From Winogradskyella forsetii (GTDB lineage Bacteria > Bacteroidota > Bacteroidia > Flavobacteriales > Flavobacteriaceae), in the NCBI RefSeq assembly GCF_013394595.1, contig NZ_CP053348.1, positions 1,762,001 through 1,826,000 on the forward strand: 64,000 nt of DNA, read 5' to 3'. The number at the start of each line of letters is the position of its first letter. The first letter of the stretch is position 1. The notes beneath the pieces are model-generated. The model was not told where the DNA came from. It was given only the letters and a program-made list of their open reading frames with translations, and made no database searches. Position numbers and translations under genes: made by a program. This document shows, in pieces, positions 16,695 through 26,900 of the stretch.

Positions 16695-17528
16695 CTAAGT
16701 ATGGAATACCAAAAGGGGAACTCGAATTGAATTACTAATTCTAGTTGTGGCTGAACCTATAAAAAAGCGCTCTAAAAGACTTTCTGGTTGCGCTAACAAT
16801 ATCATAAGATCAATTTTGTGGGTCTGTATATAACAATCAACAACATAGTTCATTGGTATATCATTTACTATGTGGTATTCGTAATCTGTACTTTTAAGAT
16901 AATTATCTAAATTTTCTTTATCCTTTTGGTCTTCTGGTAAGTTGTCACTATTGGGTATAATTCGCAGTACATGTATTTTTTCACTAAACCTATCAGTGAA
17001 TTTAGAAGCCTTATTAAAGGCATTACCACTCAACGTATCTTCAACATCTAATGGCAAAAGAATTTCATTTGCTTTTCTAAAATCAAACCCTTTTGGAACA
17101 ATTAAGGTTGGACAATCAATAGTTCTAATAACATTTATAGTATTACTGCCAAAAACAACTTCCTTAGCACCAGTAACACCATTTGTTCCCATGACAATTA
17201 AATCAATAGCTCTAGTTTTTATAACCTGATAAATAGCATCAGTTAAATTATCAAAATCAACGATAGTTTTAAATGTGAAAGTTTCAGAATTCAACCTTGT
17301 TTTCAAATCCAATACCATACGATCCAATTCCTCTTTTTCACCTTTGACAATTGAATTATAGATGCTTTCATTTCCTAAAGTCATGAGATCATCAGTAGTA
17401 TATGAGGCAGAACTTTTGACATGAAGTATAAAAAAGTCACAGGTATTCCCTTTAAATAAATTCATTGAATAGTCAATGGCATTTAAAGAATTTTCAGAGA
17501 AGTCCGTTAACAAGAGTATACGTTTCAT
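16695..17528 (-). CDS. Two-domain universal stress protein, convergent to the array
   Basis: A tandem Usp protein of 278 residues if started at the ATG at 17528 (MKRILLLTDFSENSLNA), which aligns with the N-termini of the other five. The frame stays open upstream to an ATG at 17585, but the predicted transcription start (about 17541) lies between the two, so the longer version would not be on the mRNA. Domain one has VMGTNGVTGAKEVVFGSN, with the G-x2-G-x9-G-S motif kept; domain two has lost it. It has its own perfect Fnr box. It closes the regulon on the right-hand side. Confidence 0.9.
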   Translation of the reverse strand: MKRILLLTDFSENSLNAIDYSMNLFKGNTCDFFILHVKSSASYTTDDLMTLGNESIYNSIVKGEKEELDRMVLDLKTRLNSETFTFKTIVDFDNLTDAIYQVIKTRAIDLIVMGTNGVTGAKEVVFGSNTINVIRTIDCPTLIVPKGFDFRKANEILLPLDVEDTLSGNAFNKASKFTDRFSEKIHVLRIIPNSDNLPEDQKDKENLDNYLKSTDYEYHIVNDIPMNYVVDCYIQTHKIDLMILLAQPESLLERFFIGSATTRISNSIRVPLLVFHT

Positions 17529-17545
17529 CATATCACAATTAAGTC

Positions 17546-17588
17546 TAAAATTAGATATTAATTTCCTCATTTTATATGATATCAATCA
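17546..17588 (-). promoter_or_regulatory. Fnr-type class II promoter of the sixth usp gene
   Basis: On the minus strand TGATTGATATCA (17588-17577) is a perfect box, and TAATTTTA (17553-17546) is the -7 element 35 bp from box start. The predicted start is about 17541, 13 nt before the ATG at 17528. Confidence 0.7.
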
Positions 17589-17699
17589 TTGTTAAAAAGT
17601 ATTTGATTTATAAATGGAATTATATCATGCATATCGCTATTGAGATAGATCGATTTTTCTTCTTTAAAGCTGCAAAAGCCTAATAAAGAGGTTTTAGAC

Positions 17700-17852
17700 T
17701 AAATTTTCGTGCTTTAATTTAGAATCTATTAATTCAAAAAGTTTTAAGATTTTAAAAACAATCCAAAAATTTAATTGAGTTTATGAAAGGGAAAACTAGC
17801 CACCATGTCTTATATCTACAACTCTAAAGCCTTTAATTTTAAATGGCTTTTT
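17700..17852 (+). ncRNA. Possible small RNA or leader with a strong terminator
   Basis: The 345-bp gap 17586-17931 contains no normal gene. It does hold a near-consensus -7 element TAAATTTT (17700-17707) and, 120 bp on, a hairpin AAAGCCTTTAA/TTAAATGGCTTT with a T-run at 17826-17852, both in plus orientation. No plus-strand gene lies in the gap to need this terminator. A 14-codon ORF beginning MKGKTSHH ends at the hairpin. The unit may be a small RNA, or a leader that terminates ahead of the TPR/AraC gene. Confidence 0.3.
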
Positions 17853-17931
17853 CACAAAGTTTACTATATTTACTCTTATATAAATATTGATTTCCAATTC
17901 CATTGGAGTCATTTATTAAAACTAAACAAGC

Positions 17932-19515
17932 TTGTATAAAAAAATACTTCTCATTTTACGTCTTAAACGCATTGCACTCGTTGCTTTGTGTCTAAGCGTG
18001 TTGTGTTCATTACCAGTTTGCGCCCAGAATGATGATTTATATGCTAAAGCTAAGGAGTTTGTTAATTCTAATCCAGACGAGTCCATTAAGATTGCAGAAC
18101 ACTTACTAAAAACAAGCAGTGAGAATCAAGGGAAGGCAATGGCAAATTTACTTTTGTCCCAATGCTATATGATTAAAGGGGACTATAATAGAGCCCTTAA
18201 TTATGCTTTTAATGAATACAGTCAATTTGAGGATGTAAATGTAATTACAAGAATAGAGAACTTTATTCTTAAAGCAACATTATTGAGGGAATTACGCTTA
18301 AATCAACAATCGCAATATTACTTAGATAAGGGACAAGCACTAACAGTGGGCTTGGATTCTAAAAGTAGAGATTCCTTATTGTTTTTAATTAAATTGGAAA
18401 CAATTAAAATGCTATTGAACAACCGTGATACTCAAGAGGCACTTGATTCATTAAATAAGATTGAAAAAGAGTCTAAGTCATTTTTATCTCAACATGTAAA
18501 TCAAAATAGAGGGTTGTTATTGTCTAAGTTACGTGCTTTTAGTGATCTTTCTAAATACGATTCTGCCTTTGTTTGTATTGATAAAATAATGGCTCTAATG
18601 AAGGTAGGCCCTTTAAATAGTTTATATGAAAAAGCTTGCATATATAGAGAATTAGGGCATTTACAATTACAAAAAAAAGAGTTCAGTAAAAGTGAAGAAA
18701 CCCTATTTATTGCTCTAAAATATGCTGAAATTCTAGATAATCCTTTTTTGAGTGAAAGAGTAAATAGGGATTTAGCCATAAATTATTTAGCCTCTAACAA
18801 AAAAAATCAGCATAGGGTTTATAATAATGAATTTTTGGTGCTAAATACTAAGGTCGAATTAATTGAACAAGAATCTGTTAATACGTACTATAATATTGTG
18901 ACAGAGCAAGATAATAATCGGGTGCTTGCGGAAAGTCAAAAATATAGAAAATACCATTATATCTTATTGACTATAACATTAGTCCTTGTAATGATTGGAA
19001 TTTTCGTGCTTCAAAAAAGTGAAAGCAGAAAAAAACGATTAAGAGAAATTATTAATTATCTAGAAGTTAGTAGAACTAAGATTATAAATACAAAAACGAC
19101 TCCAAAAACATCAAAAAAACAAATAGCCATTCCCGAGGAAACAGAGCGAGCCATCTTGGCTAAAATAAAAAGTTTTGAAAAATCAAAAATGTTTTTAAAT
19201 AAAGACATATCTCTTGCTTTTTTAGCAGGCAATTTTGAAACAAATACCAAGTACTTATCAGGTGTAATCCATAAACATTACAATGATAATTTTAATACGT
19301 TTATTAATAAAATGCGAATTAATTATATTATTGAAAAACTTAAAAATGATACGGTTTACATGAATTATAAAATTAGTTATTTAGCTTCAGAATGCGGTTT
19401 TACAACACATAGTAGGTTTGCTACCGTATTTAAATCTGTAATAGGAATGTCGCCAGTAACTTTTATAGATCTTTTAAAAGAGGAAAGAGAAGCTTTGGAT
19501 AAAACAAACGATTAA
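17932..19515 (+). CDS. Membrane TPR protein with C-terminal AraC-type DNA-binding domain
   Basis: A 527-residue regulator. A signal-like hydrophobic segment (residues about 12-30) precedes TPR-like helical repeats (about 35-330), one transmembrane helix (about 343-361) and an AraC double helix-turn-helix (about 425-520, ending ECGFTTHSRFATVFKSVIGMSP). The TPR sensor should face the periplasm and the HTH the cytoplasm, a layout common in Bacteroidetes one-component membrane regulators. The best start is TTG at 17932, since the next in-frame Met would remove the signal segment. It lies 2 bp upstream of a TPR gene that lacks the HTH. The likely targets are the surface-protein genes downstream, but this is inferred from position only. 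Confidence 0.82.
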   Translation: MYKKILLILRLKRIALVALCLSVLCSLPVCAQNDDLYAKAKEFVNSNPDESIKIAEHLLKTSSENQGKAMANLLLSQCYMIKGDYNRALNYAFNEYSQFEDVNVITRIENFILKATLLRELRLNQQSQYYLDKGQALTVGLDSKSRDSLLFLIKLETIKMLLNNRDTQEALDSLNKIEKESKSFLSQHVNQNRGLLLSKLRAFSDLSKYDSAFVCIDKIMALMKVGPLNSLYEKACIYRELGHLQLQKKEFSKSEETLFIALKYAEILDNPFLSERVNRDLAINYLASNKKNQHRVYNNEFLVLNTKVELIEQESVNTYYNIVTEQDNNRVLAESQKYRKYHYILLTITLVLVMIGIFVLQKSESRKKRLREIINYLEVSRTKIINTKTTPKTSKKQIAIPEETERAILAKIKSFEKSKMFLNKDISLAFLAGNFETNTKYLSGVIHKHYNDNFNTFINKMRINYIIEKLKNDTVYMNYKISYLASECGFTTHSRFATVFKSVIGMSPVTFIDLLKEEREALDKTND

Positions 19516-19517
19516 AA

Positions 19518-20681
19518 ATGGGGTTTAAGCAGACATATTTATTTCTCTTATTTAACTTATCAATTTGTGTCTGGAATTTAGCGGCAAATAATTGGCAAAA
19601 TAAAGACGTAGATAGCTTACTTGATGTGAAATCAGCAACTATTTACGAAAACCCAAATGCTTTTATTGAGTATGGCCTCTCTGTATTTAATGATGATACA
19701 AATTCGATTATTACAAAAATTAATGCACTTATGCATGTCTCAACGGCTTACTCTTCTAAAAGAGATTATAAGAAAGCCCTGGAGTATTCTATTATAGCAA
19801 ATGAGCTTTCAGAACAAGTCATTGATAATCCAATGTTGAAAATTAATATTTTACTTAGAACTGGTATCTTATACCAGCAGCTAAAGATTTTCGATAAATC
19901 TATGGAGGTTCTAGACAAAGCGGAACAATTATCTATTGCTCATCCTAATAGAAAGGAGGTCGCTTTCGCTTTGGGAAACATATACTTAACTAAAGGTTTT
20001 ATTTACAAAGACAACTTAAATTGTGACATAGGTTTAGTGTTTTTCGATAAAGGGATTTCGGAATATGAACAAATAGAAGAATTCCTATATTTAGGAAATT
20101 TAAGTATAGCTTATTACAACAAAGGCAACTGTTACACAGTATTATCAGAATATGGAATGGCCAAAAATAGTTTCTACAAAGCTATAGAATTGGCAAAGAT
20201 TCATAAGGCCAATAGTTTAATTTCATTTGCCCAAAAAGGCTTGGCAGAAGTTTACACTTTAGAGGGGAAATATCAAGAATCCATAGATCTTTTAACGGAT
20301 GCTTTAGAAAAATCAAGCGAGGTCGGAGATATTGTTTTAAATCACGGAATTTACAAAGGTTTGTTTGAGAATTATTTGGCGCTTAATCAATGGGATAAGT
20401 ATCAAACCAATTACGACCTTTTTTTAACAACGCAGTTAGCAATAAAAGAATCTGAGCGTAATTCTGTAAGCAACTCCATCGTGGATAGTTCTAAATCTAA
20501 GTCCGAAGAGCTTCAAGCGATAAAATCGAACTTCAATCTTAATCTTAAGATAGTAATATTTTTGAATGTATTTTTTATTGTGGTCATTGGTTATTTCGAA
20601 TTTCGAAACCGTAAAATTATAAAATCACTTCACAATACGGTAAAAACGATCCAAAATACAAAGCAAGTTTCAGATCATTAA
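19518..20681 (+). CDS. TPR-repeat membrane protein lacking a DNA-binding domain
   Basis: A 387-residue protein with an N-terminal signal (MGFKQTYLFLLFNLSICVWNLAAN), TPR-type helical repeats over about residues 60-310, and one transmembrane helix near 347-363 followed by a short cytoplasmic tail. It looks like the sensor half of the preceding TPR/AraC regulator without the AraC part. The two genes are 2 bp apart and surely co-transcribed, so this may be a co-sensor or competitor. No motif gives the ligand. Confidence 0.75.
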   Translation: MGFKQTYLFLLFNLSICVWNLAANNWQNKDVDSLLDVKSATIYENPNAFIEYGLSVFNDDTNSIITKINALMHVSTAYSSKRDYKKALEYSIIANELSEQVIDNPMLKINILLRTGILYQQLKIFDKSMEVLDKAEQLSIAHPNRKEVAFALGNIYLTKGFIYKDNLNCDIGLVFFDKGISEYEQIEEFLYLGNLSIAYYNKGNCYTVLSEYGMAKNSFYKAIELAKIHKANSLISFAQKGLAEVYTLEGKYQESIDLLTDALEKSSEVGDIVLNHGIYKGLFENYLALNQWDKYQTNYDLFLTTQLAIKESERNSVSNSIVDSSKSKSEELQAIKSNFNLNLKIVIFLNVFFIVVIGYFEFRNRKIIKSLHNTVKTIQNTKQVSDH

Positions 20682-20830
20682 AAATATCACATAAAACACT
20701 TATAATTAGTATTTTACGCTTTATTTGGGCTGTCACTTTTCGGGAAATGGGATAGTGATAACCTTGTATCATCTCATAAAGTGTCATAATTTTATTGGGA
20801 AGTTTAATAATTAATTAAAACCAAAAACCA

Positions 20831-23800
20831 ATGAAAAAAATTACCCTCTTTATTATGATGCTTGTAAGCATAACCATGTATGCCCAAGTAGAGATTGTTG
20901 AAAATTTTGATAATGCACCAGAATTTGGGCTTCCAGAAGGTTGGACGACTTCAACAAATGAATTTAATAGTCCTGCATACAACGCCGTACCTTACTCTCA
21001 ATGTGGAGGTACAGGTAAGAGTGTATTAACGGGAGCCAATACGGACTTTGGTCCAACACCTTGGGCGTTTGAATATATTTTAACAACTCCAAATTATCCA
21101 AGTATCACCAACAGTACAGATTTAACGGTTAGTTTTTCTATTAATGTATTTGAAGAGGGCTTTGCTTTTGTATTTCCTCCAACACCTCCATCGGCACCTG
21201 TTTCAGATTGGGGCACAGTAACTTTGGAATATACGGTCGATGGCGGCAACACTTGGATGACGGCTGTAACAGTAAATCCTTCTGATTTAACGTTTACGGA
21301 TGTTAATACCTGTACAACAATACCTGCTGCTAATTTAGGCGCACTTGCTGCTGGTAATGATTTTCAAGCGCGTTTTGTTTCTAATCTTAATAACATTGAT
21401 CCGAATAAATTTGCGCTAACTATTGCATTAGATAATATATCAATCACGCAAGTGGCAACGGAAGTACCAAATTGTGATACTACTTTATTATCGCCTTTGG
21501 ATGGTTCAGTTGGGACCGACTTAAATGATACCATTACATGGCAAGCGGCAACAGGAATTCCAACAGGATACAATGTTTCAATAGGTACCACTTCTGGTGG
21601 GACTGAAATTTTAGATAACGTAACTACAACTGAAACGAGTTATTCATTAGCTGGTCTTGGTTTAGCATACGCAACAGAGTACTTTGTTAATATTGTACCT
21701 TATAACGGATTTGGTGATGCAACAACAGGTTGTATAGAAGAAAGTTTTACAACTAGAAATGCGCCAATAGAGGGGGCTACATGTTCAAATCCTTATGTAA
21801 TTACATCATTTCCATATATAGGAGGAAGTGATAATACGGCCAATTATGAAAATAACGTTAATGAGGGACCTTGTGGAGGCTTTCCTGCAGCGAATATAGA
21901 TGGTTATGATGTGTTTTATGAAATTACACCAACCACAGATATTTCAATTAATATTGATTTAGCACAAATTACGGAATATGGAGCAGCTATTCATGTTACC
22001 GAAGGCTGTCCAGATAGTGCTACGGCGTGTGTTGCTCTTGCTAGTGATGATTACTCAACGGAACCACCTAATATTAACAGATCATTGCAGAATGTAGTAT
22101 TATTAGCTGGAAACACTTACTTTATTACAATTAGTAGTGCCGGTTTTGATAGTACTTTTAGTTATGGTGCCTTAGTCATTACTAAAAATAGTTGTATCAA
22201 CCCAGAATTTACTTTAACTCCTGTTGAAGATTGTGGAAACGGCCAATTTTCCGTAGACGTAGATGTTACATACCTTGGTGATGCCACTTCTTTAACCATA
22301 ACTGACGGAACTAATACAATTCCTAATATTACATCTACAGGTGTTTATAATATTGGTTCTTATCCAAGTACCACTACGGTAGATATAGTACTTACCAACG
22401 ACCAAGATAATTCTTGTGATTTTACGGATTCGACATTTTTCTACTGTCCACCTTCTAACGATGATTGTAGTGCTGCTATAGATTTAACAAGTACTATCAA
22501 TACTGATGATACATGTACATTATTTACTAGTGCTACAAATGCAGGGGCCACAGAATCTGCTAGTAATCCTGTAACTTGCGATTTTACAGGTGATAATGAT
22601 GTTTGGTTTACTTTTGTTGCTAGTAGTGAAACCATGATTATAGAATATCTTAATGTAGCTGCTGCAATTGGGGATTTCGCAGGAAATCAGTCTACTGAAT
22701 TATTAGACGGTAGTTGTGGTACGTTTACAAGTCTTGGATGTTTTACAAATGCTAATTATGTTACTCTTAATAATTTAACAATAAATAGCACTTACTATTT
22801 AAGAAATTCTTCTAGTAATACTGACGTGGCTCAAAATTTTGACATCTGTTTAAGAGAGTCACCAGCACCACCTGCGAACGATGAGTGTTCTGGCGCTATT
22901 GCATTGGCCGTTTCAACAGACGAAGCTTGCGATAACCTATTAACAGGTACAACTGTAGGAGCTACACCATCAATAGAAAATACATGTAACAATGGTTTTA
23001 CAGAATTCTGGAAGGATGTATGGTATGAATTTACTGCAACAGAGGAAGGACTTTACAGGTTCATATTCAATTCAACTAACTTTAACGCGAGTTATTTCAT
23101 TTACTCCGGAGCTTGTGGTGCTTTAATTGAAGAAAGCACAAATTGTTTTGATACCAACGCGCAAGTACATTCTATAGCTAGTGGCGAAAGTCGTTATGTT
23201 ATGGTAAGGTCTAGTAATACTGAACCTGGTTTTGAATTTGATTTATGTGTATTTAAACTGCCGCCTCCAGTTGAAAATAACGATTGTTCTACACCTACAG
23301 TGATGTTGGAATCTACGGATGATACAGGTAATAACATGATTTCTGGAAATTTCGCAAACTCTTATCCGTCATCAGAAGCCTGTGATATTGGAGGAAATAC
23401 AATTTGGTACAGTTTTACACCAACGTATACAGGGGAGTATAACTTTAATCTTATACCAGGCGTTGGGAATCCGTATTATTCAGTTTTCAATACTGATGAT
23501 TGTTCGCAAACAGCAAATAACTATGTGCCAAATTCTGGTTGCTATGGTTCTGGTCAGCTTACGACTGATTTAGTTGCAGGTACAACCTATTTAGTTTCAA
23601 TATATAGTTTTGATACGTCTAACAATGCTGAAACATTTGACTTTCTGGTATATCCGGATGCTTCTTTAAGTATTGATTCAAATAACATCGAAACTTTTAA
23701 TTATTATCCTAACCCAATAGTAAATACATTAACGGTTGAAGCTAAAACTTCAATTTCAAAAATCACTGTTTACAACATGGTAGGTCAACAAGTAAAAGTA

Positions 23801-23917
23801 GTAGCCCCTAACAACTTAATGACCGTGATTGACATGAATGATTTAAACACAGGTGTTTACTTTATCAATGTTATTATCAACGAGTCTCAACAGACTTTTA
23901 AGGTTATTAAAGAATAG
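20831..23917 (+). CDS. T9SS type A-sorted secreted surface protein
   Basis: A 1,028-residue secreted protein. A signal peptide (MKKITLFIMMLVSITMYAQ) is followed by a choice-of-anchor-type domain (about 20-210), a fibronectin type III-like domain (about 215-310) and four PPC-like beta-sandwich repeats. The last three repeats each begin with an N-D-(D/E)-C-S motif and contain a (D/T)-(V/I)-W-(F/Y)-x-F core. Residues about 955-1028 (NYYPNPIVNTLTVEA ... GVYFINVIINE) are a type A C-terminal sorting domain that sends the protein through the type IX secretion system to the cell surface. There is no enzymatic motif, so adhesion or matrix binding is the probable role. A GAAA-loop terminator follows at 23948-23975. 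Confidence 0.88.
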   Translation: MKKITLFIMMLVSITMYAQVEIVENFDNAPEFGLPEGWTTSTNEFNSPAYNAVPYSQCGGTGKSVLTGANTDFGPTPWAFEYILTTPNYPSITNSTDLTVSFSINVFEEGFAFVFPPTPPSAPVSDWGTVTLEYTVDGGNTWMTAVTVNPSDLTFTDVNTCTTIPAANLGALAAGNDFQARFVSNLNNIDPNKFALTIALDNISITQVATEVPNCDTTLLSPLDGSVGTDLNDTITWQAATGIPTGYNVSIGTTSGGTEILDNVTTTETSYSLAGLGLAYATEYFVNIVPYNGFGDATTGCIEESFTTRNAPIEGATCSNPYVITSFPYIGGSDNTANYENNVNEGPCGGFPAANIDGYDVFYEITPTTDISINIDLAQITEYGAAIHVTEGCPDSATACVALASDDYSTEPPNINRSLQNVVLLAGNTYFITISSAGFDSTFSYGALVITKNSCINPEFTLTPVEDCGNGQFSVDVDVTYLGDATSLTITDGTNTIPNITSTGVYNIGSYPSTTTVDIVLTNDQDNSCDFTDSTFFYCPPSNDDCSAAIDLTSTINTDDTCTLFTSATNAGATESASNPVTCDFTGDNDVWFTFVASSETMIIEYLNVAAAIGDFAGNQSTELLDGSCGTFTSLGCFTNANYVTLNNLTINSTYYLRNSSSNTDVAQNFDICLRESPAPPANDECSGAIALAVSTDEACDNLLTGTTVGATPSIENTCNNGFTEFWKDVWYEFTATEEGLYRFIFNSTNFNASYFIYSGACGALIEESTNCFDTNAQVHSIASGESRYVMVRSSNTEPGFEFDLCVFKLPPPVENNDCSTPTVMLESTDDTGNNMISGNFANSYPSSEACDIGGNTIWYSFTPTYTGEYNFNLIPGVGNPYYSVFNTDDCSQTANNYVPNSGCYGSGQLTTDLVAGTTYLVSIYSFDTSNNAETFDFLVYPDASLSIDSNNIETFNYYPNPIVNTLTVEAKTSISKITVYNMVGQQVKVVAPNNLMTVIDMNDLNTGVYFINVIINESQQTFKVIKE

Positions 23918-23947
23918 ATTAATAGCAGCTTTTTTTTACTACCCAAT

Positions 23948-23975
23948 AAGGGTAACATGAAAATGTTACCCTTTT
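23948..23975 (+). terminator. Rho-independent terminator after the type A-sorted protein gene
   Basis: An 11-bp stem, AAGGGTAACAT with ATGTTACCCTT, closes on a GAAA tetraloop and is followed by TTAAT. It separates the two large surface-protein genes. Confidence 0.85.
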
Positions 23976-23997
23976 AATCCAACAGAAATATAACACT

Positions 23998-26900
23998 ATG
24001 GGCAATATGGTTCAATTCATTCTAACAAGTCATAATTCTTTGTTCTCTAAAGTTTTTTCTTGTTCCAAGACTTTCAAAGTGAAGTTAATGGGAAAAGTAA
24101 GTTACACTCTACTTTTTTTAGTCTTGTTACTTTTTTCAGGTAAAAGTTTTGCACAATTATCTGAAAATTTTGATACTGGTATTCCAGCGACTTGGACACT
24201 TTTTGGAAATAGTAATGCGGTCCAAAGTTGGACCACAACAACTGATGGCTATTTGGGTACAAATGGGACTTCAATAAATCCAAGTGCTGATAATATTGGA
24301 GATCAAAATACAGCACAGTATTTTTTAGTAACACCGCAATTTACGGTTCCAGAAAATGGGGAAATTCAATTCTACACCAAACAATCTAATGAAGCAGACA
24401 ATGGCGCACAATATGAAATCAGACTTTCCACAGCGGCACAACCAGATATCAATGGTTTTAATATCACCGTACAATCTTATACAGAGACCAATCTAAATGT
24501 CGGATTGCAAACTGATTATGAACAGAAAGTTATAGAATTACCAACATCCATTCCTGCCGGATTGGAAATATATATTGCCTTTGTCGCGGTAAACACCCAA
24601 AATGGCGCAACTCCAACTGGAGATGAATGGTTTGTTGACGACATATCTATTTTAGAAGGGTGTATAGAAATTGACGACAATAACGTTTCAGTTGATGATA
24701 TCACAGTAGATGGAGCAGAGGTGACATGGTCGCATCCTACAGCCACAAATTTTGAAATACAGATCTTACCAACAGGCGGAGTTCCTGCCGATAGTGGAAT
24801 TCCTGTTTCAGGAACTTCCTATACATTATCTAATTTAGATGAAGACACTGAATTCGATATTTATATTTCTGCAATTTGCGATAATGAAACGCAAAGTGCC
24901 TTCACGGGACCTTACACGTTTGAAACTTTAAAGTTTGGTTTGTCTTGTGATGCACCAATTATCGTTCCAGATGTAACAGCTACACCTTATGTATTAGCAG
25001 ATAATTTAGCAAATTGGGTCAATCCAAATGAAAGTTATACCACACAAGGCTCAAATTGCTTGTCTACTACTGATAATCAAAATTATTTAAGTGGTGATAA
25101 AGTGTTTTTAACTTATACACCTACTGAAGATGGGTTGGTGACCATCACCCAAACTACTTTTGATGGTGGTAATGAAAATAACAACTGTTATAATCCACAA
25201 AGTTCGGTTCTTGTTTATGAAAGTTGTGCAGCAGTTGGTGTTAATTGTATTGCAGGTTTAAATACTACAAATGGTTTTGAGCCAAAATCAATAAATAACT
25301 TGTTGGTCGAAGCTGGGCAAACCTATGTTATTGTTGTCTCATCATTTTTCACATCTGGTGCTGGAATTTGTTTTGAATTGGAAATTTCAAGCCCAACTTG
25401 TGCGCCACCAGCGGATTTTACATTTAATAATTTAACCGAAAATAGTGTTTCTTATTCTTGGGATAATGTTGGAGGTTTTTCAGATTCTTGGGAATATGTT
25501 GCCGTTCCAACAGGGACTGGAGAGCCAATAGGTTCTGGAACCACCACCACTACCAATTTGGATAACAGTATTAACGGATTGATAACAGCAACCACATACG
25601 ATTTATACGTAAGGTCTATTTGTTCTGGTGTACCTGGTATTTGGAGCAATCCAATTACATTTACAACACAATGCAGTACATTCGATACCCCTTATTTTAC
25701 AGATTTCAATAACGCCACTAACGAAAACCCAGAACCATGTTGGACAACCATCGATGCCAATGGCGATGATAATAGCTGGAATTTTATCGGTGGATGGGCA
25801 ACGGTTAGAACATCACTCGCAAGATTTCAGAATAATGATTATTATGTTTCTCCGCGTATAAATTTCGATGGGACACCAAAACGTTTACGTTACAAGCATA
25901 GCTCTACGCAAGGTTCTTCAACTTATACCATAAAACTATCTACAACAGGAGTTGGCTACGACGATTTTACAACAGTCGTTTTATCACCAATCACCATTAA
26001 TAATACAAGTTTTCAAGAATATATTGTTGATTTGCCCGAAGGCATTACAGGAGAAGTTAATGTGGCTTGGATTGTTGAACCTAATACAACAGAGACGGCA
26101 TTAAGAGTATCTATTGATGATGTATATATTGAAGATAAACCATCCTGTCCTGATCCGTTGAATCCATTTGTTCTTGCATCACAAATTACCACCAATTCAG
26201 CATGGTTGTTTTGGACTGCAGGTGATGACGAAACCCAATGGGAATTAGTTATACAGGATTTGGATTCTGGTGAACCAACAACAAATGGTCTTTTAGTCAC
26301 AAATAATGCGCCATACATAGCCACGGGTTTAGAATCTGGTAGACGATATGAATTTTATGTGAGGGCTTATTGTGCTGAGGATGATCAAAGTGAATGGGTT
26401 GGTCCTGTTCCGTTTACAACCTTATGTGATTCTTATGACACACCATTTTTTGAAAGTTTTAATGACGAAGATGCAGATACCCAAAAATTTTGTTGGGAAA
26501 TCAATAATGTTAATAATGATAATATTACATGGACTATCAACGAAACCCTTGCGTTTATATCAACAGCATCTTTTAACCCACCAACAAGTTTTAATGATTA
26601 TTTAATTTCACCTCAAATTAATTTAATTGGTCAAAAAGAGTTAAAATTTAAAGTTAGGGCCGACTTTTCACTTTTTGCTAGCGCCACACGTTTTGGTTTA
26701 GAAGTGCTGATGTCAACCACAAACACTAATCCAGGCAGTTTTTCTGTGATATCGCCTCTCGAAATATATACCAATAGCGCTTTTATAGAAAAATCGATAA
26801 TTGTTGAAGGTAACGGACCTGTTTATTTTGCGTTTAGAGTACCACCGGAATTCACAGGGCCTTGGTCAAATATTAGTATTGATGATGTTAGTATTAACGA

